From: Lentisphaeria bacterium
GTDB lineage: Bacteria; Verrucomicrobiota; Lentisphaeria; Victivallales; UBA1829
Direction of reading: 5' to 3'
NCBI GenBank assembly: GCA_017456805.1
Contig: JAFTIQ010000056.1
Span: forward strand, 1 to 16,714
Length of the DNA: 16,714 nt
Position numbers and translations under genes: made by a program. Every line of letters starts with the position of its first letter. Within the stretch, counting starts at the first letter, position 1. The notes beneath the pieces were generated by a model that saw only the letters and a program-made list of their open reading frames with translations, did not search any database and was not told the DNA's origin. Positions 1 to 7,166 of the stretch are shown here, one piece after another.

Positions 1-146
1 ACCACACTATTGTCAAAGCATTGTGCAATGCCAATATTTTCTTCAGTTACAATACCGAAATCTAAGATATAATCCCCCGTATCGCAAAATTCATGACATG
101 TAATCTCAGCTCTCCACTTCCCCGGCGTAAACTTTTCAGTGGTCAT
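1..146 (-). CDS. Partial hypothetical phage protein, runs off left edge
   Basis: Only the N-terminal 48 or so residues are present; they begin MTTEKFTPGKWRAEITCHEF and continue through the window edge without a stop. I do not recognise the family. The start is well supported: an AAGGAG ribosome site lies 8 bases upstream of the ATG at 146, and that ATG overlaps the stop of the upstream gene in an ATGA junction (143-146), implying translational coupling. It is the most distal visible gene of the leftward early operon, so its expression should depend on promoters far upstream. No function can be assigned. Confidence 0.75.
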   Translation of the reverse strand, partial: MTTEKFTPGKWRAEITCHEFCDTGDYILDFGIVTEENIGIAQCFDNSV

Positions 147-568
147 TTTGCAAACTCCTTGTTTTTCACTACAACATAATTATTTACAAATTCCTTATGT
201 CCTGCCACTCTCTCCGTGCTGTGAATTAAAAAATGTTCAAATTCCTCTGCAAGTTTTTCAGATGTAGCATTTTGAAGGTCAGTATTCCACAAGGAACAGT
301 AGTCTTTTGTCCAGTGATGATTACCCCAACACTCTTTGTGTATCAATGCCGTGTAAAGTGTGCTGTAACCACATTTTTTGCATTTTTCTCCATAGCGATA
401 AAGTACAATTCTCGGAACAACTTGCATCCCATAGCTATTTAATACATCGGCTGTTGCAATATCTATTGAGAGTTTGCAATAAAAATTCCGCATATAAATC
501 TTTATGATTTCCGGTATCTCTACATGCAACGGTTCTCCATTCATAAAGAAATTATAAAAATCTGTCAT
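143..568 (-). CDS. Hypothetical protein with CxxC pair, 141 aa
   Basis: An uncharacterised 141-aa soluble protein. It has one CxxC pair (KCKKCGY, around residues 63-67) followed by a Cys/His/Trp-rich patch, which could bind zinc; this is inference. No signal peptide or membrane segment is visible. The ATG at 568 has an AAGGTGG-like ribosome site about 8 bases upstream, and the gene overlaps the end of the preceding gene by 17 bases. Its stop overlaps the next start as ATGA. It sits in a run of small accessory genes downstream of the helicase-methyltransferase gene. A shorter start at residue 9 is possible but has no better ribosome site. Confidence 0.8.
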   Translation of the reverse strand: MTDFYNFFMNGEPLHVEIPEIIKIYMRNFYCKLSIDIATADVLNSYGMQVVPRIVLYRYGEKCKKCGYSTLYTALIHKECWGNHHWTKDYCSLWNTDLQNATSEKLAEEFEHFLIHSTERVAGHKEFVNNYVVVKNKEFAK

Positions 569-911
569 TTTCCACCTTCTGATGTTTCCCTGCCGGTGCT
601 TTCAGCCACTCGGCAATACATTTTCTGCAATTCAATTCCGGTCTGCACCGTTTCGGAGACAGCCAGTAAATCCGGCAATATCCGTTTTGTTTTTTCACAT
701 CATCACCCGGAAATGTTCTTTTCCAATCTGCCAATTCCTCATCGGTCATTGCGTTGATCACGTCACGGTTTGTCTTTATTTTAGGCTGAAAGAAATCACA
801 ACGTTCAGCTAAGCTATCCGGACGTTTAGTTTCACAAAACACAGTACAAACATCACAATATTCGCTTGCCGCAAAGTATTTGCACTGTCCGCAGTTTTTC
901 TGTTCGCTCAT
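552..911 (-). CDS. Small Cys-rich phage protein, 119 aa
   Basis: A cysteine-rich protein. The N-terminus reads MSEQKNCGQCKYF and contains two close cysteine pairs. The middle has the phrase MTDEELADW and the end has a CRKCIAEWLKAPA stretch. The order of a DEELADW-like helix, then Cys pairs, then C-x-x-C-hydrophobic-x-EWL-x-x-P is one I recognise from many small, uncharacterised gut-phage proteins. Its role is unknown; zinc binding is likely from the paired cysteines. The ATG at 911 follows AAGGAGC by about 9 bases. It is co-directional with its neighbours and overlaps the next gene by 17 bases, so it is part of the same operon. Confidence 0.82.
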   Translation of the reverse strand: MSEQKNCGQCKYFAASEYCDVCTVFCETKRPDSLAERCDFFQPKIKTNRDVINAMTDEELADWKRTFPGDDVKKQNGYCRIYWLSPKRCRPELNCRKCIAEWLKAPAGKHQKVENDRFL

Positions 912-923
912 TTGCTCTGCTCC

Positions 924-1139
924 TTAAAAATAAATAATGTTTATGATATTGAAGTCATGGTAAGAAGAAGACTTGTTCTTATACTTTGCTTCAATATCTT
1001 CCTCAAGCTCACAAAAATCCTCAACAGTGTTTACTTTGTTCCATAAAGACGCATTTTCGATACGAAATTCATTACCGGAATGAAAGCTGAAAACAACCAT
1101 CCCAATCGGATTTCGTGTATCCGTTAAAAATTTACTCAT
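924..1139 (-). CDS. Hypothetical protein, 71 aa
   Basis: A 71-aa protein beginning MSKFLTDTRNP with no recognisable domain. The open frame extends upstream to 1211, but the start at 1139 is preferred. It has an AAGGATG ribosome site 6-7 bases upstream and it overlaps the stop of the preceding gene in an 8-base ATGAGTAA junction, a layout seen again at 1433-1440. The C-terminal part is rich in acidic residues, Ser, Tyr and Ile. There is no signal peptide. It is probably a phage accessory protein; nothing in the sequence points to a specific role. Confidence 0.7.
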   Translation of the reverse strand: MSKFLTDTRNPIGMVVFSFHSGNEFRIENASLWNKVNTVEDFCELEEDIEAKYKNKSSSYHDFNIINIIYF

Positions 1140-1440
1140 CGCAAACATCCTTGAGTTTCGCCACCGTTGCGGCAATGGCATCTTGGTAACTGTCAAATTC
1201 TCCGCCAACAATTGCAGAATGATACTTTGTTCGTCCTTTGTGTATGCGATTGTGAAACACTAAAAATTTAGCCAGCACCTCCGGGGATTGCGTGATCTGG
1301 TGAAAGACGGTTGCCTCCAAAAACCTTGATTCTCTGCTTGTTTGTCCGCAAATCACGCAGGATAAAATTTTTTCGCCGTGGTATTCTATTTTCGGGATCG
1401 AACTATTAAGATTTTTGCATCTCGGGCAAACTTTACTCAT
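1132..1440 (-). CDS. Zinc-ribbon hypothetical protein, 102 aa
   Basis: The N-terminus is a compact zinc ribbon: CPRC at residues 5-8 and CVIC about 20 residues later, a spacing typical of treble-clef or ribbon folds. The remainder (HNRIHKGRTKYHSAIVGGEF and a C-terminal helix) resembles a small phage domain but I cannot name it. The ATG at 1440 is chosen over an in-frame TTG at 1446, because AAAGGA lies 8 bases before it and because it forms an ATGAGTAA overlap with the preceding 56-aa gene. It overlaps the following gene the same way. The function is unknown; nucleic-acid or protein binding through zinc is an inference. Confidence 0.78.
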   Translation of the reverse strand: MSKVCPRCKNLNSSIPKIEYHGEKILSCVICGQTSRESRFLEATVFHQITQSPEVLAKFLVFHNRIHKGRTKYHSAIVGGEFDSYQDAIAATVAKLKDVCDE

Positions 1441-1603
1441 GTTCAATTCCTTTCAAATTTTTCCCGACAATTCTATATTCGAAATCCCGGCTTTTCCGGT
1501 TCATTTCTTTGCAAAATTGCTTTGCTTCGTTTTTTTTGCTTGTTACAAGAGCGATACCATAAAACTCCATCCAGTAATATTTCAGAACAACATAAACCCT
1601 CAT
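1433..1603 (-). CDS. Small phage protein, 56 aa (DUF7336-like)
   Basis: A short gene filling an otherwise empty gap. It reads MRVYVVLKYYWMEFYGIALV and continues to a Lys-rich C-terminus. The pattern of an initial VYVV strand, a second strand, then a charged helix resembles the tiny DUF7336-type phage proteins (K-V-Y-V-V start); this is recognition from memory, not a search. The support is strong for its size. The ATG at 1603 forms an ATGA overlap with the stop of the gene before it, AAAGGA lies about 9 bases upstream, and its stop makes an 8-base ATGAGTAA overlap with the next start. The gene leaves no unexplained gap in the operon. Confidence 0.82.
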   Translation of the reverse strand: MRVYVVLKYYWMEFYGIALVTSKKNEAKQFCKEMNRKSRDFEYRIVGKNLKGIEHE

Positions 1604-1929
1604 GCTTCAATTCCTTTCAATTTCAGCCATACTTTCAAAGCGGCGGTTGCTGGTTTTTTTTCATAATACTCATTGGTCATATCCAGAGAACAGAACCATT
1701 CTGAATCTCTACTCAACTCAACTCCCTGCGGCAAATCATACATAATCTCCTGCAAGGTCGGAGCGGGAGCCATTACAATATCTTTCCAGATAGCATCACC
1801 ATCCCGTTTATCGAGGGTGATATTTGCGCCGTTTGCATCCCAAAAATAGGCGGCATAACTATCCGCAAACTCCCCCTCCGGAATCAGCTTGCAAAGCTCA
1901 AAGGGAGGTACTAAATCTTGAAGTTTCAT
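1600..1929 (-). CDS. Conserved phage protein, MKLQDLVPPFELCKLIP family, 109 aa
   Basis: Starts MKLQDLVPPFELCKLIPEGE, a signature I recognise from a widespread but uncharacterised phage/prophage protein family (L-V-P-P-x-E-L-C-x-x-I-P). The C-terminal half contains a conserved-looking APTLQEIMYDLP segment followed by a Trp-rich part and a helix rich in Ala/Lys. It is probably soluble; the role is unknown. The frame is open to 2025, but the start at 1929 is preferred since it forms an ATGA overlap with the upstream stop and has a GGAAGGGGG ribosome site about 9 bases before it. It ends in another ATGA overlap with the 56-aa gene. Confidence 0.85.
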   Translation of the reverse strand: MKLQDLVPPFELCKLIPEGEFADSYAAYFWDANGANITLDKRDGDAIWKDIVMAPAPTLQEIMYDLPQGVELSRDSEWFCSLDMTNEYYEKKPATAALKVWLKLKGIEA

Positions 1930-2126
1930 ACCCTGTACCCCCTTCCGGTTTCCTTTGCGGAATCTCCAGATTCCTCGATTTCCGTTTCTTCGTTGACCTC
2001 GAATTCGTTCAAATCTTCCCCGCAAACCGGACAGTAATACGGGAATCCTTTTTTTTCGCCGTCCTCAACTTCCGATCCGCACTCACTGCAATATCGGGTG
2101 ACGATTGCGAACATTCTTTTAACCAT
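1926..2126 (-). CDS. Zinc-ribbon protein with acidic tail, 66 aa
   Basis: A small two-knuckle zinc ribbon: CSEC near residue 13 and CPVC about 18 residues later, the usual spacing for rubredoxin-like or zinc-ribbon folds. It is followed by an acidic Glu-rich tail. No catalytic residues are visible. The start at 2126 (MVKRMFAIVT) is preferred over the open extension to 2180, which would run into the upstream gene; AAGGA lies about 9 bases upstream. Another possible start is the Met four residues later. The gene is coupled to the next by ATGA. It could be an adaptor or nucleic-acid binding protein; no specific function is claimed. Confidence 0.75.
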   Translation of the reverse strand: MVKRMFAIVTRYCSECGSEVEDGEKKGFPYYCPVCGEDLNEFEVNEETEIEESGDSAKETGRGYRV

Positions 2127-2155
2127 ATCTCTTTTCCTTCTTCTTTTTTTTGTTT

Positions 2156-2764
2156 TCAGCTCGCAACAGGCACAAAACAAACCACTTTCCGCCGTTTGAA
2201 GCCATGCTTCTTCGCTTCTTTCACTGTCAGCAGCTTGCTTGAATAAACCGATCGTTCCAGCCGGCTGTTTCCATCATCTCCGACTTGCAAATTCAGCACC
2301 TTGCCGGGTTTGATTTTGTACTTCTCCGCTTCGGATTCATCCAGGAACACAAACGGATATTCTCCAGTCTGAACCGCCGTGAATTGCTCGGCAGTCAATC
2401 GGACGATCCCCAGCCGGTTCTCTTCTTCATCGATCATCTGCCCCAGATACTTTCTGTAAGTCTCTTTCGGATGCGGATGAAACTCTTCCAAGACGATCTT
2501 CCGGAATTTTGCATTGAGTTTATCCACCATTAGACAGCCTTTGGTCAGCTTCTTGGTGATCCCTTCTTTGACGTACAGAGCGATCAGGAAGATACACCGG
2601 GGACATGCCTTTGTCCCCTTTTCATTGATCAAGCTCATATCTTCCGGAAGATGCTTTCCTCCGCAAAGAATACAAACTTCCGTCCGTTTTTCTTTATCGG
2701 CATCGATCAGCATCTGCACCCGCTCCACCGGAACCGCAACAAAATATTTGTCAGCAGGTTTCAT
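2156..2764 (-). CDS. Zinc-binding protein with possible ASCH/PUA-like C-terminal domain, 202 aa
   Basis: The N-terminal half carries two CxxC pairs (CILC and CPRC about 24 residues apart), suggesting one structural zinc. The C-terminal 80 residues (from RLTAEQFTAVQTGE to the end) have the rhythm of small beta-barrel ASCH/PUA-like domains: a hydrophobic strand, a V-x-x-G-E turn, KIKPGKVLNLQVG, and a final VVCFVPV strand. That fold call is inference. The start at 2764 is chosen over the open extension to 2857, since the ATG follows the stop of the helicase-methyltransferase gene by one base (TAAGATG) and has GGAAGGTG 8 bases upstream. Tight coupling to the fusion gene hints at shared function, perhaps RNA or modified-DNA binding. 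Confidence 0.78.
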   Translation of the reverse strand: MKPADKYFVAVPVERVQMLIDADKEKRTEVCILCGGKHLPEDMSLINEKGTKACPRCIFLIALYVKEGITKKLTKGCLMVDKLNAKFRKIVLEEFHPHPKETYRKYLGQMIDEEENRLGIVRLTAEQFTAVQTGEYPFVFLDESEAEKYKIKPGKVLNLQVGDDGNSRLERSVYSSKLLTVKEAKKHGFKRRKVVCFVPVAS

Positions 2765-2765
2765 C

Positions 2766-5264
2766 TTAAGCACCTTCCGCAATATCGAACAAACATGGAA
2801 CATCAATTTCGTTTTCGGCTTGAACAAGATAATTGCATCCATCGTGCCAATATCCACTGTTCAACTCACATCCAATTCCATATCTACCCATTTTTACGGC
2901 GCAATATGGTACAGTCATGATCCCGCCGAACGGGTCAAAAACAATCTCACCCGGATTGCTCCAACGTTCAATCACCCTTTCCACAATATCAAGCTGAAGC
3001 GGACAGATATGCTTTTCCAGATTTTTCTTTGCCTGTTCCCCGTTCAAAGTCCTCATTCTGACAACATCATCCCAAACCCATGGAGTTCTGGCAGGAATCC
3101 GGAATGTTTCAAATGTTGCCGGCAACCTCCCGCGCTTTTCCATCGTTTCAGCTGCTTCAAGATGCTGTTCGTAACTGTAAACAGAAACTGCTGCCCGTTC
3201 GTTGAAAAGCTCATTTACACCTTCAAGATCCAGCATGGAAAGCTCTTCCGCTGTCAAAAGACGATTCCCGGAGCTGTTCCACTTTGCTCTTGCATCGATT
3301 TGCCAGCGACCTCTGCTGTATTCCGCTTTGCTGTGGACAACAGGGAAATCCGCGTATGCTTTGGTACAATCAGTTGGAAGTTTACGGAACAACAGAAGGT
3401 ATTCCGGACACCCGACCCCCATCTTCGTCTGGTCCTTGCAACATTCCGTCCAACCCAAACGATATGTTTGATTGTTTTCTCTGACAACATCTGTTTCGAT
3501 TGTAATTCTTCCGAAAAATTGAAATCCATGTTTTCTGAAATGGAATACAGTTTCATCACTGAACGGGTCAACAGTCGGCATCCCTGTTCCGGTGACATTC
3601 CCAAACAGGATTCTGTCTTTGACATGAATTGCCGCAACTCTTCCCGGCTTCAATACCCGGAGAAGCTCATCTGTCAGAAAATCCATCTGTTCAAAGAATT
3701 TCTCATTATTTGTATTGTGTCCGAAATCATTGTAATTCGCGGAATATTCGTAATGATTGCTGAACGGAATACTGGAACAGATCAGATCAACAGAGTTATC
3801 TTCCATTCTCTGGCACTCTTCCACACAATCATTGTTTACCGCGGTATAATGTTTCCCTTCGGAAACTTTTCTTTCACAGCCGATACTTCTTCTCAATCCG
3901 GCTCTGATGGAATCAGCAGAAAGACCATATCTCTGAATGATCTCTGCCATTGTTTCCGTCAGAGCATCGTGCATTTTCCACTTCTTCAAAAGTGTTGCTT
4001 TGATCTCTTCTTCGGAATCCGCATAAATAATGTGGATCGTAACTTCTTTCGTTTGCAAAAACCTGTAAATACGGTGAATTGCCTGAATGAAATCGTTGAA
4101 CTGGTAATTGATCCCAACAAAAATCGCATCAGAACAATGCCGCTGAAAATTGCATCCGGATCCGGAAAGTTCCGGTTTTGTCGCAAACAATCTGATTTTT
4201 CCATTGCTGAAATCGATTACGCTCTGTTCCCGTTCTTCAATATCCTGTTCCCCGTAAATAGCAACCGTTTCAGGCAATGCCTTACAAATTGCTTCACGCT
4301 CCAGCTCCAGATGATGCCACAAAAGAAAATTCTTTTCCGGATTCTCATCAACGATCTCTTTCATTTTTGCAACCCGGAGCGGAATTGTAGCTTTCTTTTC
4401 CCGTGCCGCATCCGGCAAAGATTGTGCGGCATTGTGAAACATCTCCTGCTGTCCGTTTCTCCGGTCAATTTTCACATTTTTCAGGTGATCAATATTCACT
4501 CTGTGCCATTTTACTTTGAACGGCGGCAAATCGTACCCATCGTCAGAATATCCAAGATCGGAAGGTTTATTCAGGAAAATCGCCCAGCTCGACACCCAAA
4601 GCCAGAACTCTTTTTCTTTGTGCGGATAAAGTGTAAGATCACCCGCTTTTTCGCTGTTCCGCTGAAAAAATCTTGTCAACGCTTCTCCGGTGTCCATCAC
4701 TCCCAAAAATCCAGCATAATGAATCAGTTCTTTCAACTCGTTCGGGGAAGGTGTCGCAGTCGCAACAAATTTATATTTTACATCCCTGCAGAGCGGCAGA
4801 AACTCTTGATATGTCTTTGTCCCGAACCCCCGCAAAATAGACGCTTCATCCAAAGAAACCGCTTCAAATTCTGCCGGATCAAGCTGACCGTCTCTCACAC
4901 GTTCATAGTTGGAAATGAAATAATTCCCTTCCATTTCTGAAAGCTCTTTATTGGTCCGGACATATTGCAAATTGATTCCGATCATCTTTCCATCCCGGAC
5001 AAACTCTTGTTTTACTCCCAGCGGTGCAACAATCAAAGTTTTCTTTCCGGTAACTCTGACAACCTGCTGCATAATTGCAAGCTGAATCAGACTTTTCCCA
5101 AGACCGAACTTTGCGAAAATAGCTCGTTGACCACCTTTCAATGCCCAGCGTACAATATCTTTCTGATGCGGTTTCAGGCATTCCGGAAGTTCCTTTTCTT
5201 CCACCTCAAACCCGCCAAACGGGGAAACCGCAATTTTCTTCTCAATGAAATCTCTGTAATTCAT
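2766..5264 (-). CDS. SNF2-like helicase fused to N4/N6 DNA methyltransferase, 832 aa
   Basis: Two enzymes in one chain. Residues 30-440 form a superfamily 2 helicase of SNF2 type: Walker A FGLGKS (53-58), a D-E box SLDEAS (137-142), motif III TATPSPN (169-175), and motif VI-like QAIHRIYR (394-401). Residues 470-815 form a beta-class amino-methyltransferase: motif IV is SSIPF (497-501) followed by NHYEYS, and motif I is the later DPFGG (777-781) with GCELNSGYW beyond it. The IV-before-I order is diagnostic of that class. Similar fusions exist in temperate phages; the likely role is modifying phage DNA against restriction, possibly with helicase-assisted access. The ATG at 5264 has AAGGG 7 bases upstream. 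No nuclease partner is adjacent, so it looks like an orphan methylase rather than a restriction system. Confidence 0.92.
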   Translation of the reverse strand: MNYRDFIEKKIAVSPFGGFEVEEKELPECLKPHQKDIVRWALKGGQRAIFAKFGLGKSLIQLAIMQQVVRVTGKKTLIVAPLGVKQEFVRDGKMIGINLQYVRTNKELSEMEGNYFISNYERVRDGQLDPAEFEAVSLDEASILRGFGTKTYQEFLPLCRDVKYKFVATATPSPNELKELIHYAGFLGVMDTGEALTRFFQRNSEKAGDLTLYPHKEKEFWLWVSSWAIFLNKPSDLGYSDDGYDLPPFKVKWHRVNIDHLKNVKIDRRNGQQEMFHNAAQSLPDAAREKKATIPLRVAKMKEIVDENPEKNFLLWHHLELEREAICKALPETVAIYGEQDIEEREQSVIDFSNGKIRLFATKPELSGSGCNFQRHCSDAIFVGINYQFNDFIQAIHRIYRFLQTKEVTIHIIYADSEEEIKATLLKKWKMHDALTETMAEIIQRYGLSADSIRAGLRRSIGCERKVSEGKHYTAVNNDCVEECQRMEDNSVDLICSSIPFSNHYEYSANYNDFGHNTNNEKFFEQMDFLTDELLRVLKPGRVAAIHVKDRILFGNVTGTGMPTVDPFSDETVFHFRKHGFQFFGRITIETDVVRENNQTYRLGWTECCKDQTKMGVGCPEYLLLFRKLPTDCTKAYADFPVVHSKAEYSRGRWQIDARAKWNSSGNRLLTAEELSMLDLEGVNELFNERAAVSVYSYEQHLEAAETMEKRGRLPATFETFRIPARTPWVWDDVVRMRTLNGEQAKKNLEKHICPLQLDIVERVIERWSNPGEIVFDPFGGIMTVPYCAVKMGRYGIGCELNSGYWHDGCNYLVQAENEIDVPCLFDIAEGA

Positions 5265-5304
5265 TTTTTACCCTTCTTTATTAAACGGCCGTAAATTTCA
5301 CTTT

Positions 5305-5643
5305 TCACGCATTCCGCCCTTTTGTCAGAAAATCATCAACTGTCGGAGTGTTGAACTTCATCGGATTTGTCTTGCTTTTCTCTTTGATCCAGCAATCCAG
5401 ACAAAGCCCATCTCTGACCATGTTGCATTTATCCATCTTTCCGCAGATCCGGCATTTCGATGTCATGTTTTCCGGTTTCCGCTGACAACCTTCAAGCACC
5501 TTACAGATAGCGCACATCTGCGGCAATCCTCCAGTTTTCTTCCGACTTTTTGAACAGTATTCGCAATATCTGTTCAAACTTGGTCTGCCGCAAGAAGCGC
5601 ATCTGTTCGGCAAATGCCAGTTTCCTGTTCCCTGTTCGCTCAT
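5305..5643 (-). CDS. Cysteine-rich multi-zinc protein, 112 aa
   Basis: A small protein with five or more cysteine pairs: CASC, CEYC, CAIC, CRIC and CLDC. The spacing allows three or more zinc knuckles in a chain. The C-terminus is a short TPTVDDFLTKGRNA tail. No enzyme motif is visible. It lies between the helicase loader and the helicase-methyltransferase genes, so a DNA- or protein-binding role in replication or modification is plausible but unproven. The ATG at 5643 has only a weak purine stretch (AGAG, GAAAG) upstream. A 64-base spacer with 9-bp repeats separates it from the loader gene. Confidence 0.82.
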   Translation of the reverse strand: MSEQGTGNWHLPNRCASCGRPSLNRYCEYCSKSRKKTGGLPQMCAICKVLEGCQRKPENMTSKCRICGKMDKCNMVRDGLCLDCWIKEKSKTNPMKFNTPTVDDFLTKGRNA

Positions 5644-5679
5644 CTTTCAATCTCTTTTTTGTTTTGTATTTTCTCTTTT

Positions 5680-5715
5680 GTCCGACCTGTCAGAACCGTC
5701 CGACAAGTCAAATTT
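5680..5715 (+). repeat. 9-bp tandem repeat tract, locus 1
   Basis: Four consecutive 9-base units beginning GTC: GTCCGACCT, GTCAGAACC, GTCCGACAA, GTCAAATTT. The tract covers the stop codon region of the helicase loader gene and the spacer after it. The same GTC-x-GA-type 9-mer in tandem recurs at 9674-9709 and 10426-10452. GTCCGAC and GTCGGAC are reverse complements, so the orientation is ambiguous. Confidence 0.7.
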
Positions 5716-6484
5716 TCTCTTTTTCTTCAACTGTCGTTTCTTTGACAGTTGCAATTTTGAAATTCTCATTCAAACGACGTTCTACCGGGTCAGGATCATC
5801 AAACAAAGCTTTGATTGCTCCCTCATAAAAGTTCCCGATGATCCAGAGCTTACATCCGATCTCGCCGGAATAAACCCCATCGATCAGGGAGAAATAAAGC
5901 TCTTGCTCTGTGGCTGTCATCGCACTGGTTCCCTTCTTCCCGACCAGTTCATCAACGATCACAAGATCATTTCCGCCCAGCCGGTAAAGAAACAGCTCAC
6001 CGCCATTCACGTTCGAATCACACTTTGCATTGATGTATTCCGCCGTCAGTTTCCGCCGGCTGTAATACTTCACATACTTGCCTTCGTTCAGCAGAAACTT
6101 TGCCACATAACAAGCCGATGATGTTTTTCCGGTTCCGGTCTTTCCGCCAATCAGCAAATTATTTGCCCGGTTCCGGTAAACCCACACCGCAGCATGTCTG
6201 ACATACGGATCTTCCATATTCCGGAAGTTCAGCGGAATCCCGCTGTTCTCCATCCGCATTTCAGCCACATCTGCCAATTCTGCTTTCCGTTTCCGTTCTT
6301 CTTCCGCCTTGAGTTCTGCTTTGTATTTATCGCTGCACTCCTGGCAATAAACGGCATCATACGCTTTTTTGAGCAACTCCGCCCAAGAAGGATCATCACC
6401 GACATCGTAAGGTGCATTGAACTCTTTCCCGCATTCCGGACAGCTGAGAATAGCCATCCCATTTTCCAAGATTTCTTTCACCAT
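5708..6484 (-). CDS. DnaC-like AAA+ helicase loader with N-terminal zinc ribbon, 258 aa
   Basis: An ATPase of the DnaC/IstB family, expected to load the replicative helicase at the phage origin. The N-terminus has a zinc ribbon (CPEC at 15-18, CQEC at 47-50), as in many phage DnaC-like loaders. It is followed by a Lys/Glu-rich helix, Walker A GGKTGTGKTS (113-122), Walker B DLVIVDEL (173-180), sensor-1 IIGNF (215-219) and an arginine-finger-like DPVERRLNEN (232-241). The frame is open to 6547, but the start at 6484 is preferred: it follows the stop of the replication gene by one base (TGACATG) and has AAGGAAGGG about 8 bases upstream. This pairing with the replication gene is the standard phage arrangement. 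Confidence 0.93.
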   Translation of the reverse strand: MVKEILENGMAILSCPECGKEFNAPYDVGDDPSWAELLKKAYDAVYCQECSDKYKAELKAEEERKRKAELADVAEMRMENSGIPLNFRNMEDPYVRHAAVWVYRNRANNLLIGGKTGTGKTSSACYVAKFLLNEGKYVKYYSRRKLTAEYINAKCDSNVNGGELFLYRLGGNDLVIVDELVGKKGTSAMTATEQELYFSLIDGVYSGEIGCKLWIIGNFYEGAIKALFDDPDPVERRLNENFKIATVKETTVEEKEKI

Positions 6485-6485
6485 G

Positions 6486-7166
6486 TCAGAACCCTTCCTT
6501 CCTGCGTTCATTCTGTTTCTGTTCGCGTTCTCTGAGTTCATTATCACGGCGTAAGCACCATTTCTTGATATCTGCTCTGATTTGAGATAGAGAATTCATA
6601 GCTTTATCCTGACCGTTGGCTTTCCAGCCTTTACTTTCACGGTCGGCAAGATACATCTCAGCATCCCACGGATCCATCACACATCCAGACTGACTTGCAA
6701 GGCAAACGATCTTTTCCGGAGTGTCCGGATAGCGGAAATCTCGCGCGCTATTTATATCACCCACATTCATTGTGGGTACATTCTTATTCTCAATCTTAAT
6801 CTTATTCTTATTATTATTGTTGTTGACATCCGTTAACGCCTGTTGACATCCGTTGACATCCGTTAACATCTGTTGATGTCTGTTAGCAGATTCAAGTCCG
6901 GCATTGCGGCACTTTTCAACTTTCTGAGAATAATTGTCACGAACAGAATCAATTTGGTTTTTGATCATGATCCAGCCAAATTCAAGATGCGGTGGAATAA
7001 CAACGTCCTCTCCGTTCATTCCATAAGCCACGATCGCGCTTAAAATCGTTCTTACATCCTTCAGAGACGTAAGGGACAACAAAGCTTCAATCTGGTTCTT
7101 GAACATAACTACGGAGTTAAATTCTTTGTTCTTCTTACCCATTCTTTTTCCACTTCTCCCCGCCAT
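6486..7166 (-). CDS. Phage replication protein, DUF6291-type, 226 aa
   Basis: Probable origin-binding or replisome-organising protein. Residues 14-90 match the DUF6291 pattern: FNSVVMFKNQIEALLSL, an L-AIVAYGMNGE segment, then IKNQIDSVRDNYSQKVEKCRNAG. The C-terminus (about 145-205) matches the domain that ends many phage replication proteins (P-D-T-P-E-K-I, M-DPWDAEMYLADRESKGW, IRADIKKWC). Between them is a low-complexity Asn/Gln/Lys linker that is encoded by 10-bp iterons (see 6821-6890). Its position directly before the loader supports the role. The start is uncertain: ATG 7166 has AGAGGA about 14 bases upstream and lies in a hairpin loop, while ATG 7142 has GTGGA 6 bases upstream. Confidence 0.85.
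   Translation of the reverse strand: MAGRSGKRMGKKNKEFNSVVMFKNQIEALLSLTSLKDVRTILSAIVAYGMNGEDVVIPPHLEFGWIMIKNQIDSVRDNYSQKVEKCRNAGLESANRHQQMLTDVNGCQQALTDVNNNNNKNKIKIENKNVPTMNVGDINSARDFRYPDTPEKIVCLASQSGCVMDPWDAEMYLADRESKGWKANGQDKAMNSLSQIRADIKKWCLRRDNELREREQKQNERRKEGF
6779..6890. repeat. Iteron array plus AT-rich stretch, candidate replication origin
   Basis: Seven consecutive 10-bp units run from 6821 to 6890, with consensus YGTTRACATC: three TGTTGACATC or CGTTGACATC copies, two CGTTAAC copies and two more diverged units. They are immediately flanked at 6779-6820 by 42 bases that are nearly all A/T (ATTCTTATT-type, with TTATTATTATTG at the edge). A 10-base period equals one helical turn and does not match the codon period, so the repeat is not explained by a protein repeat. 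Iterons plus an unwinding region inside the replication gene recall lambda ori within gene O. Function is inferred. Confidence 0.7.

Noticed and set aside
2514..4940. 808-aa plus-strand open frame opposite the helicase-methyltransferase gene
   Set aside because: It has no ribosome site, no recognisable domain and an odd Phe/Cys/Arg-rich composition. The minus strand encodes a complete two-domain enzyme with all motifs, so this is a codon-bias shadow.
2766..5264. Restriction-modification or BREX/DISARM-type defence system
   Set aside because: The methylase-helicase fusion stands alone among phage replication and accessory genes; no nuclease, specificity or other defence subunit was found nearby.
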